Position numbers and translations under genes: made by a program. This document shows positions 1-10,043 of a DNA stretch of 64,000 nucleotides, piece after piece (position 1 is the first letter of the stretch; the number at the start of each line of letters is the position of its first letter). The notes under the pieces are model-generated. The model was not told the DNA's origin and made no database searches. It saw only the letters and a list, made by a program, of their open reading frames with translations. Source of the stretch: Thermoplasmatota archaeon (GTDB lineage: Archaea > Thermoplasmatota > E2 > UBA202 > JdFR-43); contig JAPDJP010000015.1 of NCBI GenBank assembly GCA_029259055.1, forward strand, positions 1 through 64,000, read 5' to 3'.

Positions 1-3000
1 GTTGGATTACTGCCAGATGCGTCTCCACTCCAGTAAGCAAATTCATAACCTGGATTTGCATAGGCTGTTAATGTTACAACACTTCCTTCCTCATATTCTC
101 CTTCTGATGGAGTAACAAAGCCAGCATTTTCTGGAGAGATTATTATTTCCAAACTATAATGTGGTATAAAAATTTCAAACGATTTTATGGCCGATGTATT
201 TGCATTACCGTTTTTATCTCTCGCCCATATATAGTAATTATATTCTCCAGCAACTTCATATTTATCATGCCAATAGTATGTATCTCCTATTTTATTCATA
301 GAAAAATTATGTTTTGAATTATCAGGATATGTTATGTTGATATACACATTTTCTATGCCTATGTTATCGATAACTTGACAAGTTATATTTATCTCATTTT
401 GGTTTTCTGGAGTTGCAACAATATTTTGTATAATGGGTTTATCAACATCTATTCCAACAGTTATGTTGGTTAGATGCCATATTAATGCATAAGCATATCC
501 AGCATATCCATTTACATCTGTAGTATTGACACCGCTATTATTGTACAAATTCCATCTATTATTTTCATAATAATATATACCAACTATTTGCTCTTCTTTA
601 ATTCCAATATCATTTAAATCTTCCTGAGTATAGTAAATTTTCAATAAAATAGGAAATTCAATGCTACTTTCATTTTCAATAGAAATTTCAAAATATTTAC
701 CAATAGATTTTATAGGTGTTTTGACTGGAGATTTTTTATAACTAATTACTCTTATGCTACTACTCCCGCTCGAATTTATTTCCAGAGCAATATCCAATCC
801 TTTTATCCTGTTTCTTCCGCTACTAATAATTTTTTCCATCGCACCTTTTACAGGAGCGGTTAACCATGGATTATAGATGACATTATTGCTTACATTGTCA
901 GAACTTGCTCCTTCAGGCCCCTCCCAGGAGCCCCAATAATTGTATGTTGCATTAATCAATTTATTTGAAAATACCCCATATAAGGAATTGTTTAAAATGT
1001 TGCAGAATTTTATATCAATGCTTGCGTTTTCTCCAAATATTCCATAACTATTTGAACAGATTTGGCATCCCCAGATTCTTATATGATTACCTCCACATTT
1101 AATTCCAACGCTACCATTTCTTATTGTTACATTTTTTATACTAACATTGTTTGAAATTATATTAATAACAATTCCACCTTTTCCATTTATTACCACATTT
1201 CCTTCACCAACCAAATTTATTGATTTATTTACTTCCAAATTCTCATAATAAGTTCCATTGTAGATTAAAATGGTATAGCCATCCTCAGCATCATTAATAG
1301 CAGATTGTATGCTACTGTAGTAACCATTGCCAACATAAAGAATATTTCCCTCAATACTAAAATTCCATTCAAAGGAGTTATTGTTGCCTGCATTATCTTC
1401 AACGTATATTTTAACAACATGCATCCCTTCTTCCAGCTCTTCTGGCATATACCATATCCTATTTACTCCAATAGTTGTATTTGATGTAACATCTATTCCA
1501 TCTACAAAAATTTTTAATGATGAAAAATTTACATCACTTTCATCATATATACATGCACTTATTACTTCCTTTTTCCTAATTTTCCCTAAAGGTGTAACAT
1601 TTGAAATAATAGGGGGCGTAATATCTTTTGGCATAACTTCCAATATTATGCTTTTCTGATTGTTGCTATAATCTCTTTCCTCAATTTCTTGTTTTGGATT
1701 AATCCTCACAGTTATATTGTGCTCGCCCATTGTTGCATTCCACCAGGTTGCTACTTTTACAGAACCATATGGAGGAATATATGGAATTGTCCAATTTTCT
1801 ATTTCCTCACCATTATCAAATACATAAATTGGTATACCTGCTATTTCCATTCCACTAAGTTGACTCACTTCAATTTCTATTCTTACTCTCTGCCCATCAT
1901 AAGCAGTTGGTACAGAAATTTTATTGACAGCATAATCCGCCAATGGAGTTACAGTCTCTGAAATTTTCCCAACGATTTCATTTGCCTCACTTTCATTATT
2001 TGCTATAACAGAAAAAGCGACTTTTCTAACTTCGAGAATAATTTGAAAATCAGAAGATACTACATAATGTCCACCATTCAAATGTTTTGTGTTAAGTGTA
2101 ACTACATTTTCAGCAACCCCGTTTTCAGCAAATTTTAGTAAGGAAGCATTAAATGGAAACATATAATAACCATTTGGAATAGCATTTGTGATATTGCCAA
2201 TTTCAACACCATTTAACAATATATGGACATCATGTTTTCTATATGCCGACTTATCCCAAGGAAGAGAAAATTTCATTATAAGGACAGCCCTTTCAATGTT
2301 TGGAGAAGGAGGACTTGCTGTTACATATTGCGGAATGTAAGAAGGCATTTTGAATTTAACATCAATTATGGGACGATTTGTACAATACCAATCATTCATA
2401 TGAAAATGAACTTCGGTCCTCGCTTTCTTTTCCTCCATTTCTCTTGTAACTCTTACCCAATCATCATAATTTGAATAAATATTTCCCAACCATCCTATCC
2501 ATTTTCCTATTTTAGCAAGATTTTTGATTCTCCTTGCCTCTGCTCCTATTTTTCTCATTGCTGGCTTTGTTATTTTTGCAATTTCATCAGCCATCTCAGG
2601 ATTTTTCGTCATGAGTTTCCATATATAGCTGGCCGTCATCTCATACTTTTGCAATCCAATCTTTTTGAGAGGATCGATGGCAAGCTGTCCAACGCCCCCC
2701 ATACCTCCAATCCAATCCCCAGTTGTCAATTTATTTACAGTATCTACAGCTGTTATAACATCTCCTAAGCCAGGTAGGAAAGAACCCACACATTTAAAGA
2801 TCACTCCAATTCTATTATGAGGCGTTAGAATACCATCTTTCCAGAATATTTTCCATGTTTCCTTATCAAATATTCCTCCAGGATCGGTTGTCCATGATTT
2901 AATCCAACTTATGAAACGAGAAGGGTCATTTGCTTTTATCTCTATTTTAAATTCGTTCATTATAGGAACTTTTACATCTATAAAGATGGGCTTGTATTCA

Positions 3001-6000
3001 CTGAAACTAACATTTCTTGTATAGTTGTATATAATTGAGCTTTCATTTCTTACTTCAATCCATATTGTATCATTAGCTGTTTTATTTGAAACCAGCATAT
3101 ATGTAAAGATAAAGGAATTGTTTTCTCTTTCAAACCATACAAGTCTTATTATTTTCCCTTTTCCATTTAACTCATTTTTCATTTCAATTATTCCAACTTT
3201 ACTTTCATTTATTGGATATGGCATTAAATAGCTAAAATTCATATTTTCTAAAGAACTTGTTTCATTGTCTCCAAAAATAAAATATTTTTCTTCTGAAGTT
3301 GCTATAAAACCTGGAGCCTGCAAAGCCATTATACATCTATATTTTCCAGGGTCTATCTCCTCGCCAATTTCAAATACAATTGTTTTACCTTCAACTTTCC
3401 CAATAACTTCTCCTTCCATATACCCAGCTTCTTTAAATAAGAATAGAACAGGAGTGGCATTGAATAAATATCTATCAATTCTTCCCTTTATTATATATGG
3501 AGAACCATCAAGATATATTTCTGAGACATTATTTGATATGTTATATACTCTGTAGGCATCTTGTGCGCTTAGCCATAATATGCTTTTTGGATATATGCTT
3601 AAATTTGGTTGGGTAGAAACTGAGAAATTGCGCCATGGAGTGTGTGCTGGATATCCAACAACTTTTGCTCTATATCTATAATTTCCGACTGGACCAACTA
3701 TTGTAAAAATGCATTTTCCCCATATATCCGTATATCCGGTGTAGTTTTTTGGCATTCCATTTCCTTTTACTTCCAGCATAACTTCCGAATTGTAGGCGGG
3801 GGCGCCGTCTTGAAGAACTTTTACCATGATTTGTGCTATATACATAATTGTTGTTGCATTTTCATAACCTATTAGATAAGAAGTTACTGTTCCATTTGGA
3901 TTTGTATTTAATAGGCCATCATTATCAAATTCAGCATCAAAAATAATTTCAACATTAGGAACTTGACCCACATATACTTTTTTACCATCTGGAACAGAAA
4001 AATTCGCAAATATTCTTTTTTCTACTCCACCAGCAGTTACAATTATATATCCACTGCTACCACTATAATTTTCTGATAAGATTGGAAAAACTTCAAATTC
4101 TATGCTTTCATACTCCCCAAGATAAAAATGATTTATTGAAGGCTTGAAAATAACAAAAGGAGAAAGCTCGTCACTTGCTTCTACCATTAAATCTGTCAAT
4201 GCATCTCCATAATTTTCTATCCTATATTTTCTTGTTAGAGTAATATTATCAAAAGATATTTCTTCGATCGTAAAGTTAATATTAGGTATATGGACATGGA
4301 TTAGAAGATTGGCAGAATCTGTTATATTTTCTTCCAAATTTTTTAAAGTGAGCAAAATATTATATTCCTCATTTTGGGCATCTTGTGCATGTATTACTAA
4401 CTTAACTTTTTTTGATTCATTAGGTAATAAAAGCAAATTCTCATCTTTTCCCTCTCCTACAAAATCTAAAATCAAATCATTAGGAGAGTTTGAAATATTT
4501 AGCCAAACTTCATGTGCTTCATCATCAGTATTTATTATTGTAATAAAGCATTCCTGATTATAATCTCTTTCAATATAAAATTCATAATTTTTCTGACTAA
4601 ATGATATACCATTGTCTATGAAAATTCTCCTGATTTCACTTTGTCCACTTCCATATGCGTTTGCACTAACAACATAAAATTCGTACCAATTATTCCTGCT
4701 TAAATTTTCTACTATAATAGAATGATAAATTCCAGCTTCTCCCTCTATTATTGAAAAATTCTCATCCCCTTCTTTTTTGATAAATAAAAGCGTTGAAGAA
4801 TTTGTTGAAGTTATCCAAGTGAAAACTATTTTGTTGCTACCAGTTATTGTATTATTAGAGGGCTTTAGGTCATAAATAATGGGATTGGCTGACACGTTCA
4901 AAAAAGATTGAACATGCTTTTCTATTCCTAAGTTTGATGAACATACTTTTATTGTGAAAGAGAAATTACCTTCCTGTTTAGCTTGCAATTTTAGAGGTAT
5001 GATTTTTTTCTCTCCAGAAAGCAGATTGTAATATCCAGACCAATTTATGTCCAATCCTTCTAAAGATATTGAAAAGTTATCAGCTATATTTTGATTATTT
5101 TTTATGGATATATAATAAGTAATATTACCGCCAATACTCGTCTCTCTTTTTTCAGCTTCTATAGATACATTAAAAGCTTCTTCTACATAAACAACAATTT
5201 TTTCTTCTTTTACAATTTCATCAGATTCAACCCTTAGCGTTAATTCATGAACTCCCAACCTTTTATCCTTAACTATAAGCATAACGCTTTTACTTTCCCA
5301 TGGCTGAAGAGAAATTTTACTTACATTCAATACCGCCATTTCAATATCGCCATCTATGGATAAATTAAAAGTATCTGGAAATGGTTGCTCATTTGTTATT
5401 ACAATTGTATATGTTGTGCTAACGTTTTCTACCGTTCTTTTGCTCAAATATCCAGAAATTTTAACATCTGGATGGTTCCAAATCGTGAACCAATTATCTG
5501 AAAAATCATATGAAATGCTCCCATTTCCATCGCATGCTGTTATTTTTATTTTGTAATATGTTCCATCAGGGAATAAAGTTGTATTAAACAGATAAAAACC
5601 AGTATTTGACAGATTTTCTGCTATAGTTAAATATGAATATCCATCATACAAATCGATTTTTATTGAAACATTTAAACCACTTGCATTCCATGTTATGTTG
5701 CATATTCCATAAAGAATTTCCCCTCCATTTGGATATGTTAAATTTACAAAAGGAGGCGGAGGTATTGCTGGCAACACTTTTGACATGCTGTTATTATTTT
5801 CATTATTTTCAACAACACAATCATATATATCGACGGTGACATTTATATCATGAATACCGGGGGTCGCAACCCATTCAATGCCCGCTGTATATGTATTACC
5901 AGAAGATAATCCATCAATACCTACTATATCTACATACTCATCATCTATTTTAAAGCCTATATAAAAAATGTTTGAAGTATTGGCTCCGACATTTTTTATG

Positions 6001-7379
6001 GTAGCATTAATAATAGCAACTTTTCCGCTCCTCATATTTTTTGGATATGATATATTTATAATAGTTAAATCAGGATAAGGAATTTCCAAGATTTCTGACA
6101 AATTATTATTCTCCTCATTTTCTTCTATTATATCATTATAATAGTCAACAACTACTTCAACCACATGCACGCCGGCTGTAACTTCCCATTCCTCATATAT
6201 TTCCTCTGATTTTTTGGCATCCAATCCGTAAATGGTTTTATAGCCAACCGGTATCCCATCTATTTTGAAACATACATAAAATATGTCTGGAATGCTTTCA
6301 TTACCAATATTTTCAATTGTTGCGTTAATCGTGGCTAAATCACCATCACTTGCAGATGGTATTGTAATATTTGAAACAATTAAATCAACATTTGCAACAA
6401 CTTTTATTATAACAAAATCTGTATCAGTTCTTCCTTTATCATCTGTTACCCTAAGCCATACAATATATTCTCCGGGTTGATTCCATCCTTCATATAAATA
6501 TATTGGAGAATCTGTTGAAACATCATATATGCCATCATTATTAAAATCCCATTCATATGAAATTATTGTTCCGACAGATGTTGAAGAAGAAGCATTTAGA
6601 ATAACGGACTCACCAACTTTAACAACTTGATTATTTCCAGCATCCGCATATATGCCTGCTGCCTCCCCAAAATAAAATGTTATTGTGATATTCCAGCTTT
6701 CTCCAACACCTAAATTTCCTATATTCCATTGCATACCAACCGCAACGTCTGAAGTACCATTTTCCGGATACTTATCGAGTCCATTTAATTCGCCATCATT
6801 CCAATCATCATATAATTCAATACTCCAGTAGTCTATTCCATGGTTGCTTGATAGCTTATCTCCTTTAAACCCATTCTTGAAATAGTTATCATCATTTTGC
6901 CATATTGAATCGGTGCTTTCTGTATACCAGCCGTAATCATTACTGCTATCAACTATATCATAGTCAACTACTTCGAAAAATTTTAAGTCGTTTATTTCTT
7001 CATTTCCATTATTTTTGAGGGCATATCGAATTTCAAAATATTTTTTATCACCAGCAGGAACGTATATTTGGCGAGTAATTTGCAAATTTTCATAATGAAG
7101 TATTGCTGTTCTACCATCTGGGCTATCTTCGAAATATGTATCAATAGTAAATTCTTCAGATGTTACAGTTCCCCATTCTGAGGAATATATTGCATAATGT
7201 TCCATGTAGCATGCATCTCCAGTTTCATTTGGAGCATATCTAAAATTCCATGTATCGCTATATCGTTCATGAAAATACACATCAAGATAAGTATTATTTG
7301 CATGATATTCTGCCGATGCAATTTTTATTAAAAAAATCCCAATGCCCACCAGTCCCATGATATAAAGTATTTTTTTCAT
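1..7379 (-). CDS. Giant secreted multidomain surface protein (signal peptide, PKD, CARDB/Ig-like, beta-helix, InlB-like GYEFAYWSGD repeat); C-terminus continues beyond left window edge
   Basis: Absent from ORF track because it has no stop inside the window. ATG at 7379 (minus): MKKILYIMGLVGIGIFLIKIASAEYHANNTYLDVYF...; frame consistent at 7379, at ~1263-1320 (YSSIQSAINDAEDGYTILI beta-helix start) and at 3-75 (VTLTAYANPGYEFAYWSGDASGSNP). I saw no in-frame stop when translating by eye. Confidence 0.85.
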   Translation of the reverse strand, partial: MKKILYIMGLVGIGIFLIKIASAEYHANNTYLDVYFHERYSDTWNFRYAPNETGDACYMEHYAIYSSEWGTVTSEEFTIDTYFEDSPDGRTAILHYENLQITRQIYVPAGDKKYFEIRYALKNNGNEEINDLKFFEVVDYDIVDSSNDYGWYTESTDSIWQNDDNYFKNGFKGDKLSSNHGIDYWSIELYDDWNDGELNGLDKYPENGTSDVAVGMQWNIGNLGVGESWNITITFYFGEAAGIYADAGNNQVVKVGESVILNASSSTSVGTIISYEWDFNNDGIYDVSTDSPIYLYEGWNQPGEYIVWLRVTDDKGRTDTDFVIIKVVANVDLIVSNITIPSASDGDLATINATIENIGNESIPDIFYVCFKIDGIPVGYKTIYGLDAKKSEEIYEEWEVTAGVHVVEVVVDYYNDIIEENEENNNLSEILEIPYPDLTIINISYPKNMRSGKVAIINATIKNVGANTSNIFYIGFKIDDEYVDIVGIDGLSSGNTYTAGIEWVATPGIHDINVTVDIYDCVVENNENNNSMSKVLPAIPPPPFVNLTYPNGGEILYGICNITWNASGLNVSIKIDLYDGYSYLTIAENLSNTGFYLFNTTLFPDGTYYKIKITACDGNGSISYDFSDNWFTIWNHPDVKISGYLSKRTVENVSTTYTIVITNEQPFPDTFNLSIDGDIEMAVLNVSKISLQPWESKSVMLIVKDKRLGVHELTLRVESDEIVKEEKIVVYVEEAFNVSIEAEKRETSIGGNITYYISIKNNQNIADNFSISLEGLDINWSGYYNLLSGEKKIIPLKLQAKQEGNFSFTIKVCSSNLGIEKHVQSFLNVSANPIIYDLKPSNNTITGSNKIVFTWITSTNSSTLLFIKKEGDENFSIIEGEAGIYHSIIVENLSRNNWYEFYVVSANAYGSGQSEIRRIFIDNGISFSQKNYEFYIERDYNQECFITIINTDDEAHEVWLNISNSPNDLILDFVGEGKDENLLLLPNESKKVKLVIHAQDAQNEEYNILLTLKNLEENITDSANLLIHVHIPNINFTIEEISFDNITLTRKYRIENYGDALTDLMVEASDELSPFVIFKPSINHFYLGEYESIEFEVFPILSENYSGSSGYIIVTAGGVEKRIFANFSVPDGKKVYVGQVPNVEIIFDAEFDNDGLLNTNPNGTVTSYLIGYENATTIMYIAQIMVKVLQDGAPAYNSEVMLEVKGNGMPKNYTGYTDIWGKCIFTIVGPVGNYRYRAKVVGYPAHTPWRNFSVSTQPNLSIYPKSILWLSAQDAYRVYNISNNVSEIYLDGSPYIIKGRIDRYLFNATPVLFLFKEAGYMEGEVIGKVEGKTIVFEIGEEIDPGKYRCIMALQAPGFIATSEEKYFIFGDNETSSLENMNFSYLMPYPINESKVGIIEMKNELNGKGKIIRLVWFERENNSFIFTYMLVSNKTANDTIWIEVRNESSIIYNYTRNVSFSEYKPIFIDVKVPIMNEFKIEIKANDPSRFISWIKSWTTDPGGIFDKETWKIFWKDGILTPHNRIGVIFKCVGSFLPGLGDVITAVDTVNKLTTGDWIGGMGGVGQLAIDPLKKIGLQKYEMTASYIWKLMTKNPEMADEIAKITKPAMRKIGAEARRIKNLAKIGKWIGWLGNIYSNYDDWVRVTREMEEKKARTEVHFHMNDWYCTNRPIIDVKFKMPSYIPQYVTASPPSPNIERAVLIMKFSLPWDKSAYRKHDVHILLNGVEIGNITNAIPNGYYMFPFNASLLKFAENGVAENVVTLNTKHLNGGHYVVSSDFQIILEVRKVAFSVIANNESEANEIVGKISETVTPLADYAVNKISVPTAYDGQRVRIEIEVSQLSGMEIAGIPIYVFDNGEEIENWTIPYIPPYGSVKVATWWNATMGEHNITVRINPKQEIEERDYSNNQKSIILEVMPKDITPPIISNVTPLGKIRKKEVISACIYDESDVNFSSLKIFVDGIDVTSNTTIGVNRIWYMPEELEEGMHVVKIYVEDNAGNNNSFEWNFSIEGNILYVGNGYYSSIQSAINDAEDGYTILIYNGTYYENLEVNKSINLVGEGNVVINGKGGIVINIISNNVSIKNVTIRNGSVGIKCGGNHIRIWGCQICSNSYGIFGENASIDIKFCNILNNSLYGVFSNKLINATYNYWGSWEGPEGASSDNVSNNVIYNPWLTAPVKGAMEKIISSGRNRIKGLDIALEINSSGSSSIRVISYKKSPVKTPIKSIGKYFEISIENESSIEFPILLKIYYTQEDLNDIGIKEEQIVGIYYYENNRWNLYNNSGVNTTDVNGYAGYAYALIWHLTNITVGIDVDKPIIQNIVATPENQNEINITCQVIDNIGIENVYINITYPDNSKHNFSMNKIGDTYYWHDKYEVAGEYNYYIWARDKNGNANTSAIKSFEIFIPHYSLEIIISPENAGFVTPSEGEYEEGSVVTLTAYANPGYEFAYWSGDASGSNP

Positions 7380-7451
7380 GATATGAAAAATTTCAGCCAT
7401 ATAAATCTTTTTTAAGAAAAAATTATTAAATCGTTATTAAATACAAATTGT

Positions 7452-7524
7452 GCCGCCTTAGCTTAGTGGTTAGAGCGCTTCCTTGGTAAGGAAGAGATCC
7501 CGGGTTCGAACCCCGGAGGCGGCT
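7452..7524 (+). tRNA. tRNA-Thr (anticodon GGT)
   Basis: Cloverleaf: acceptor GCCGCCT/AGGCGGC, anticodon arm CTTCC-TTGGTAA-GGAAG, T-arm CCGGGTTCGAACCCCGG. Confidence 0.95.
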
Positions 7525-7538
7525 TATTTTTATATTGT

Positions 7539-7949
7539 TTGTTGTTTTTTATATTTTGTAGCATGATGCTACATAATAATAGTAGTATAGTTATTCTTGT
7601 TAGTCTCCTCATATATATTGTTATCGCATCCTTTCTTTTGCATTTAGCGACAAAAATGCTTAAATTTCAAAGAAAAGGCTTGGGATTAGCTTTTCTTACA
7701 ATAATAACAACAGTTATATTAGTTACTATCAAAATTCTATTATCATATTTTCATATATCCGTAATAATTTATGAAATAGTTGGCTTAATAGTGGCATGGT
7801 ATATAATAAAGAAAATTTATGGTGTTGGATGGCTTCTTGCAATAGTAGCTTGGCTTTTAAGTATACTCATTGCATATATAGTTGCATTTATCCTGATTTT
7901 GTTAATAGGTGCTTTTATAGGCATCACTTTTGCCTTTTACTTTTGGTAA
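7539..7949 (+). CDS. Hypothetical multi-pass membrane protein
   Basis: 136 aa, very hydrophobic, several predicted TM segments, same strand as the following gene. Confidence 0.6.
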   Translation: MLFFIFCSMMLHNNSSIVILVSLLIYIVIASFLLHLATKMLKFQRKGLGLAFLTIITTVILVTIKILLSYFHISVIIYEIVGLIVAWYIIKKIYGVGWLLAIVAWLLSILIAYIVAFILILLIGAFIGITFAFYFW

Positions 7950-8011
7950 TAACCTTTTATGAGCAATAATATAAATACAAAAGAATAAAAAAGCAGATAT
8001 AATAAAGCAAT

Positions 8012-9289
8012 ATGAAATTAAAAGCACTAATTGTTTTTATTATTCTTGTTGCAAATCTATCAATAAGTAAAACATATTTCAAAAACAGAAATAATGATGA
8101 TGACAGAATATTTGAAAGATTATTACATAAGATAATGGAAATTGATAACATTCCTTCTATATCTGCAGCAATCGTAAAAAATAATAGGGTAGTATGGGCA
8201 AAAGGTTTTGGTTTATATGATATTGAAAGAAATAAACTTGCCAGCAATAAAACAATATATCTTATTGCATCAATAACAAAACCTTTTACCGCCACAGCTA
8301 TAATGCAGTTGCATGAGAAAGGATTGCTAGATATTGATGATGATGTCAATAAATATTTACCCTTCCCCTTAAGAAATCCAAATTATCCAGGCAAGCCTAT
8401 AACAATAAGAATGTTATTGGCTCATCAATCAAGCTTGGCAGAAGACCCCTTAGCATTTTATTGTTATTTCCCCGGCGATTTAGAAATAAAGGGATATCCA
8501 TATCCATGGCTTAAAGAATATTTACTGCCTCAGGGAATCCATTATAAACCGCAAATATGGGCTGATTATCCACCTGGAGAGGAAATGAGCTATGCAAATA
8601 TAGGTTATTCCATATTAGGATATATTGTTGAATTAGTTACAAATATGACATTTTATGAATATTGCAATAGATACATATTTAAACCGCTTGAAATGGAGAA
8701 TACAAGCTTTAAATTAAATGACTTGAATATAAGCCAAATTGCCGTTCCTTATGAGCATGGGCAACCTCTCTTACATTATAGTATTTTAGATTATCCCGCA
8801 GGTGGTTTAAGAACAAATGTTATAGATTTATCCCATTTTCTGATAGCCCATATGAATAAAGGAAAATATAAAAATGTGAGTATATTGGGAGAGGATAGCA
8901 TTAATGAAATGCATAGAGTGCAATATCCAAGCAAAAAATATGGTTTTGAATATGGACTTGGTTTTCAAATATGGAAGATTGGAGGAGAAAAATATATAGG
9001 ACATACTGGCGGTTTATACGGGGTTGCTACAAAAATGGTATATAGAGAATCGGATAAAGTAGGCATAATATTTTTTATGAATAAAGGTGTTAATAACCTA
9101 AGAGATATTATAGCATTTTCTCTGATTGAAAGATTATTATTCTGGAAGGCAGAAAAAGAAAAATTAATTAGAATGAAAGATATAGAAGAAACTATTAATG
9201 CGAATATGCATCTCATTAAAAAATATGGTGACGTAAATAAGGAATTAAGAAGTTTCTTGATTGAAATAGGTCAAAAATTTTATATATAA
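8012..9289 (+). CDS. Secreted serine hydrolase, beta-lactamase/PBP4-like (class C fold)
   Basis: N-terminal signal; SxxK in SITKPFTATAIMQL, YxN in YANIGYSILGYIVE, HTG in GHTGGLYGVATKM. Confidence 0.9.
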   Translation: MKLKALIVFIILVANLSISKTYFKNRNNDDDRIFERLLHKIMEIDNIPSISAAIVKNNRVVWAKGFGLYDIERNKLASNKTIYLIASITKPFTATAIMQLHEKGLLDIDDDVNKYLPFPLRNPNYPGKPITIRMLLAHQSSLAEDPLAFYCYFPGDLEIKGYPYPWLKEYLLPQGIHYKPQIWADYPPGEEMSYANIGYSILGYIVELVTNMTFYEYCNRYIFKPLEMENTSFKLNDLNISQIAVPYEHGQPLLHYSILDYPAGGLRTNVIDLSHFLIAHMNKGKYKNVSILGEDSINEMHRVQYPSKKYGFEYGLGFQIWKIGGEKYIGHTGGLYGVATKMVYRESDKVGIIFFMNKGVNNLRDIIAFSLIERLLFWKAEKEKLIRMKDIEETINANMHLIKKYGDVNKELRSFLIEIGQKFYI

Positions 9290-9333
9290 ATTTTGTATTA
9301 CAAAATTGCATAAAAGTAATATGAGGTGAAAAA

Positions 9334-9672
9334 ATGGCGTGTTTTCTTGTTCCAGGAGCAGAGGCGGTTGTTACAACTATTGTGCAAAAAGCGGTTGGAA
9401 AAGAAAGAGCCAAGAAATTGAAGTTAGGATGGCTTAATACAATGCTTTGGGGAGGTGTGATTCTCTTAGCAATAGAACATATATGGCACGGAGAAGTTGT
9501 TCCATGGCCTCCTTTTTTGACCGCGATGAAAAATCCGGCTGATGTGCCTGCCATGCTTCACGAGATGGCGATAGTGGGAGGGACGATGAGCATCGTTATA
9601 ACATTGGCATGGATAATGTTAGTTGCATTGATTCCAATTTTGCAAAGAAAAACAGTAGTTGTAGAAGGATAA
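9334..9672 (+). CDS. Small conserved membrane protein
   Basis: 112 aa with TM helices; SD-like AGGTG upstream; followed by a second small membrane protein. Confidence 0.65.
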   Translation: MACFLVPGAEAVVTTIVQKAVGKERAKKLKLGWLNTMLWGGVILLAIEHIWHGEVVPWPPFLTAMKNPADVPAMLHEMAIVGGTMSIVITLAWIMLVALIPILQRKTVVVEG

Positions 9673-9674
9673 AT

Positions 9675-9974
9675 ATGTGGCTTGTAGCAACAACTTTAGC
9701 AGCTGTAATTACAACGGCAATCTGGTATATAAATGATAAGGCGAGAGAAATTTATAAAATAGGCTTTTTGAACCTTATTTTCTGGGGAACAGCAATAATG
9801 GTATTTGTAGACCATGTTATAGGTTATTTAATGGAAGGCGGAGAATTCATCGAAATGACACCTGATGCAACAGTTCTTTCAATAATTTTAGTGATTGTCG
9901 CCATACTAATATGGGAAATAGTTCTTTTAATTAAAGACCCAAAGGGGATTTTGAGAAAGGCGAGAATAGAATAA
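9675..9974 (+). CDS. Small membrane protein (partner of preceding ORF)
   Basis: The track ORF starts at 9609 inside the previous gene; ATG at 9675 (MWLVATTLAAVITTAIWYIND...) avoids the overlap. Confidence 0.6.
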   Translation: MWLVATTLAAVITTAIWYINDKAREIYKIGFLNLIFWGTAIMVFVDHVIGYLMEGGEFIEMTPDATVLSIILVIVAILIWEIVLLIKDPKGILRKARIE

Positions 9975-10043
9975 ATAGGAATGGATAAAATCAAATCATC
10001 AAAAAGCAAAAAAACTATATGATGGTGTAAAATACATAATTAA

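Noticed and set aside
1381-6480. Ten small plus-strand ORFs listed in the track
   Set aside because: All lie antisense to the continuous giant minus-strand ORF 1..7379 and show low-complexity, non-protein-like composition.
9609-9674. N-terminal extension of the 121-aa ORF 9609..9974
   Set aside because: Lies inside the preceding gene; ATG 9675 gives a clean membrane-protein start.
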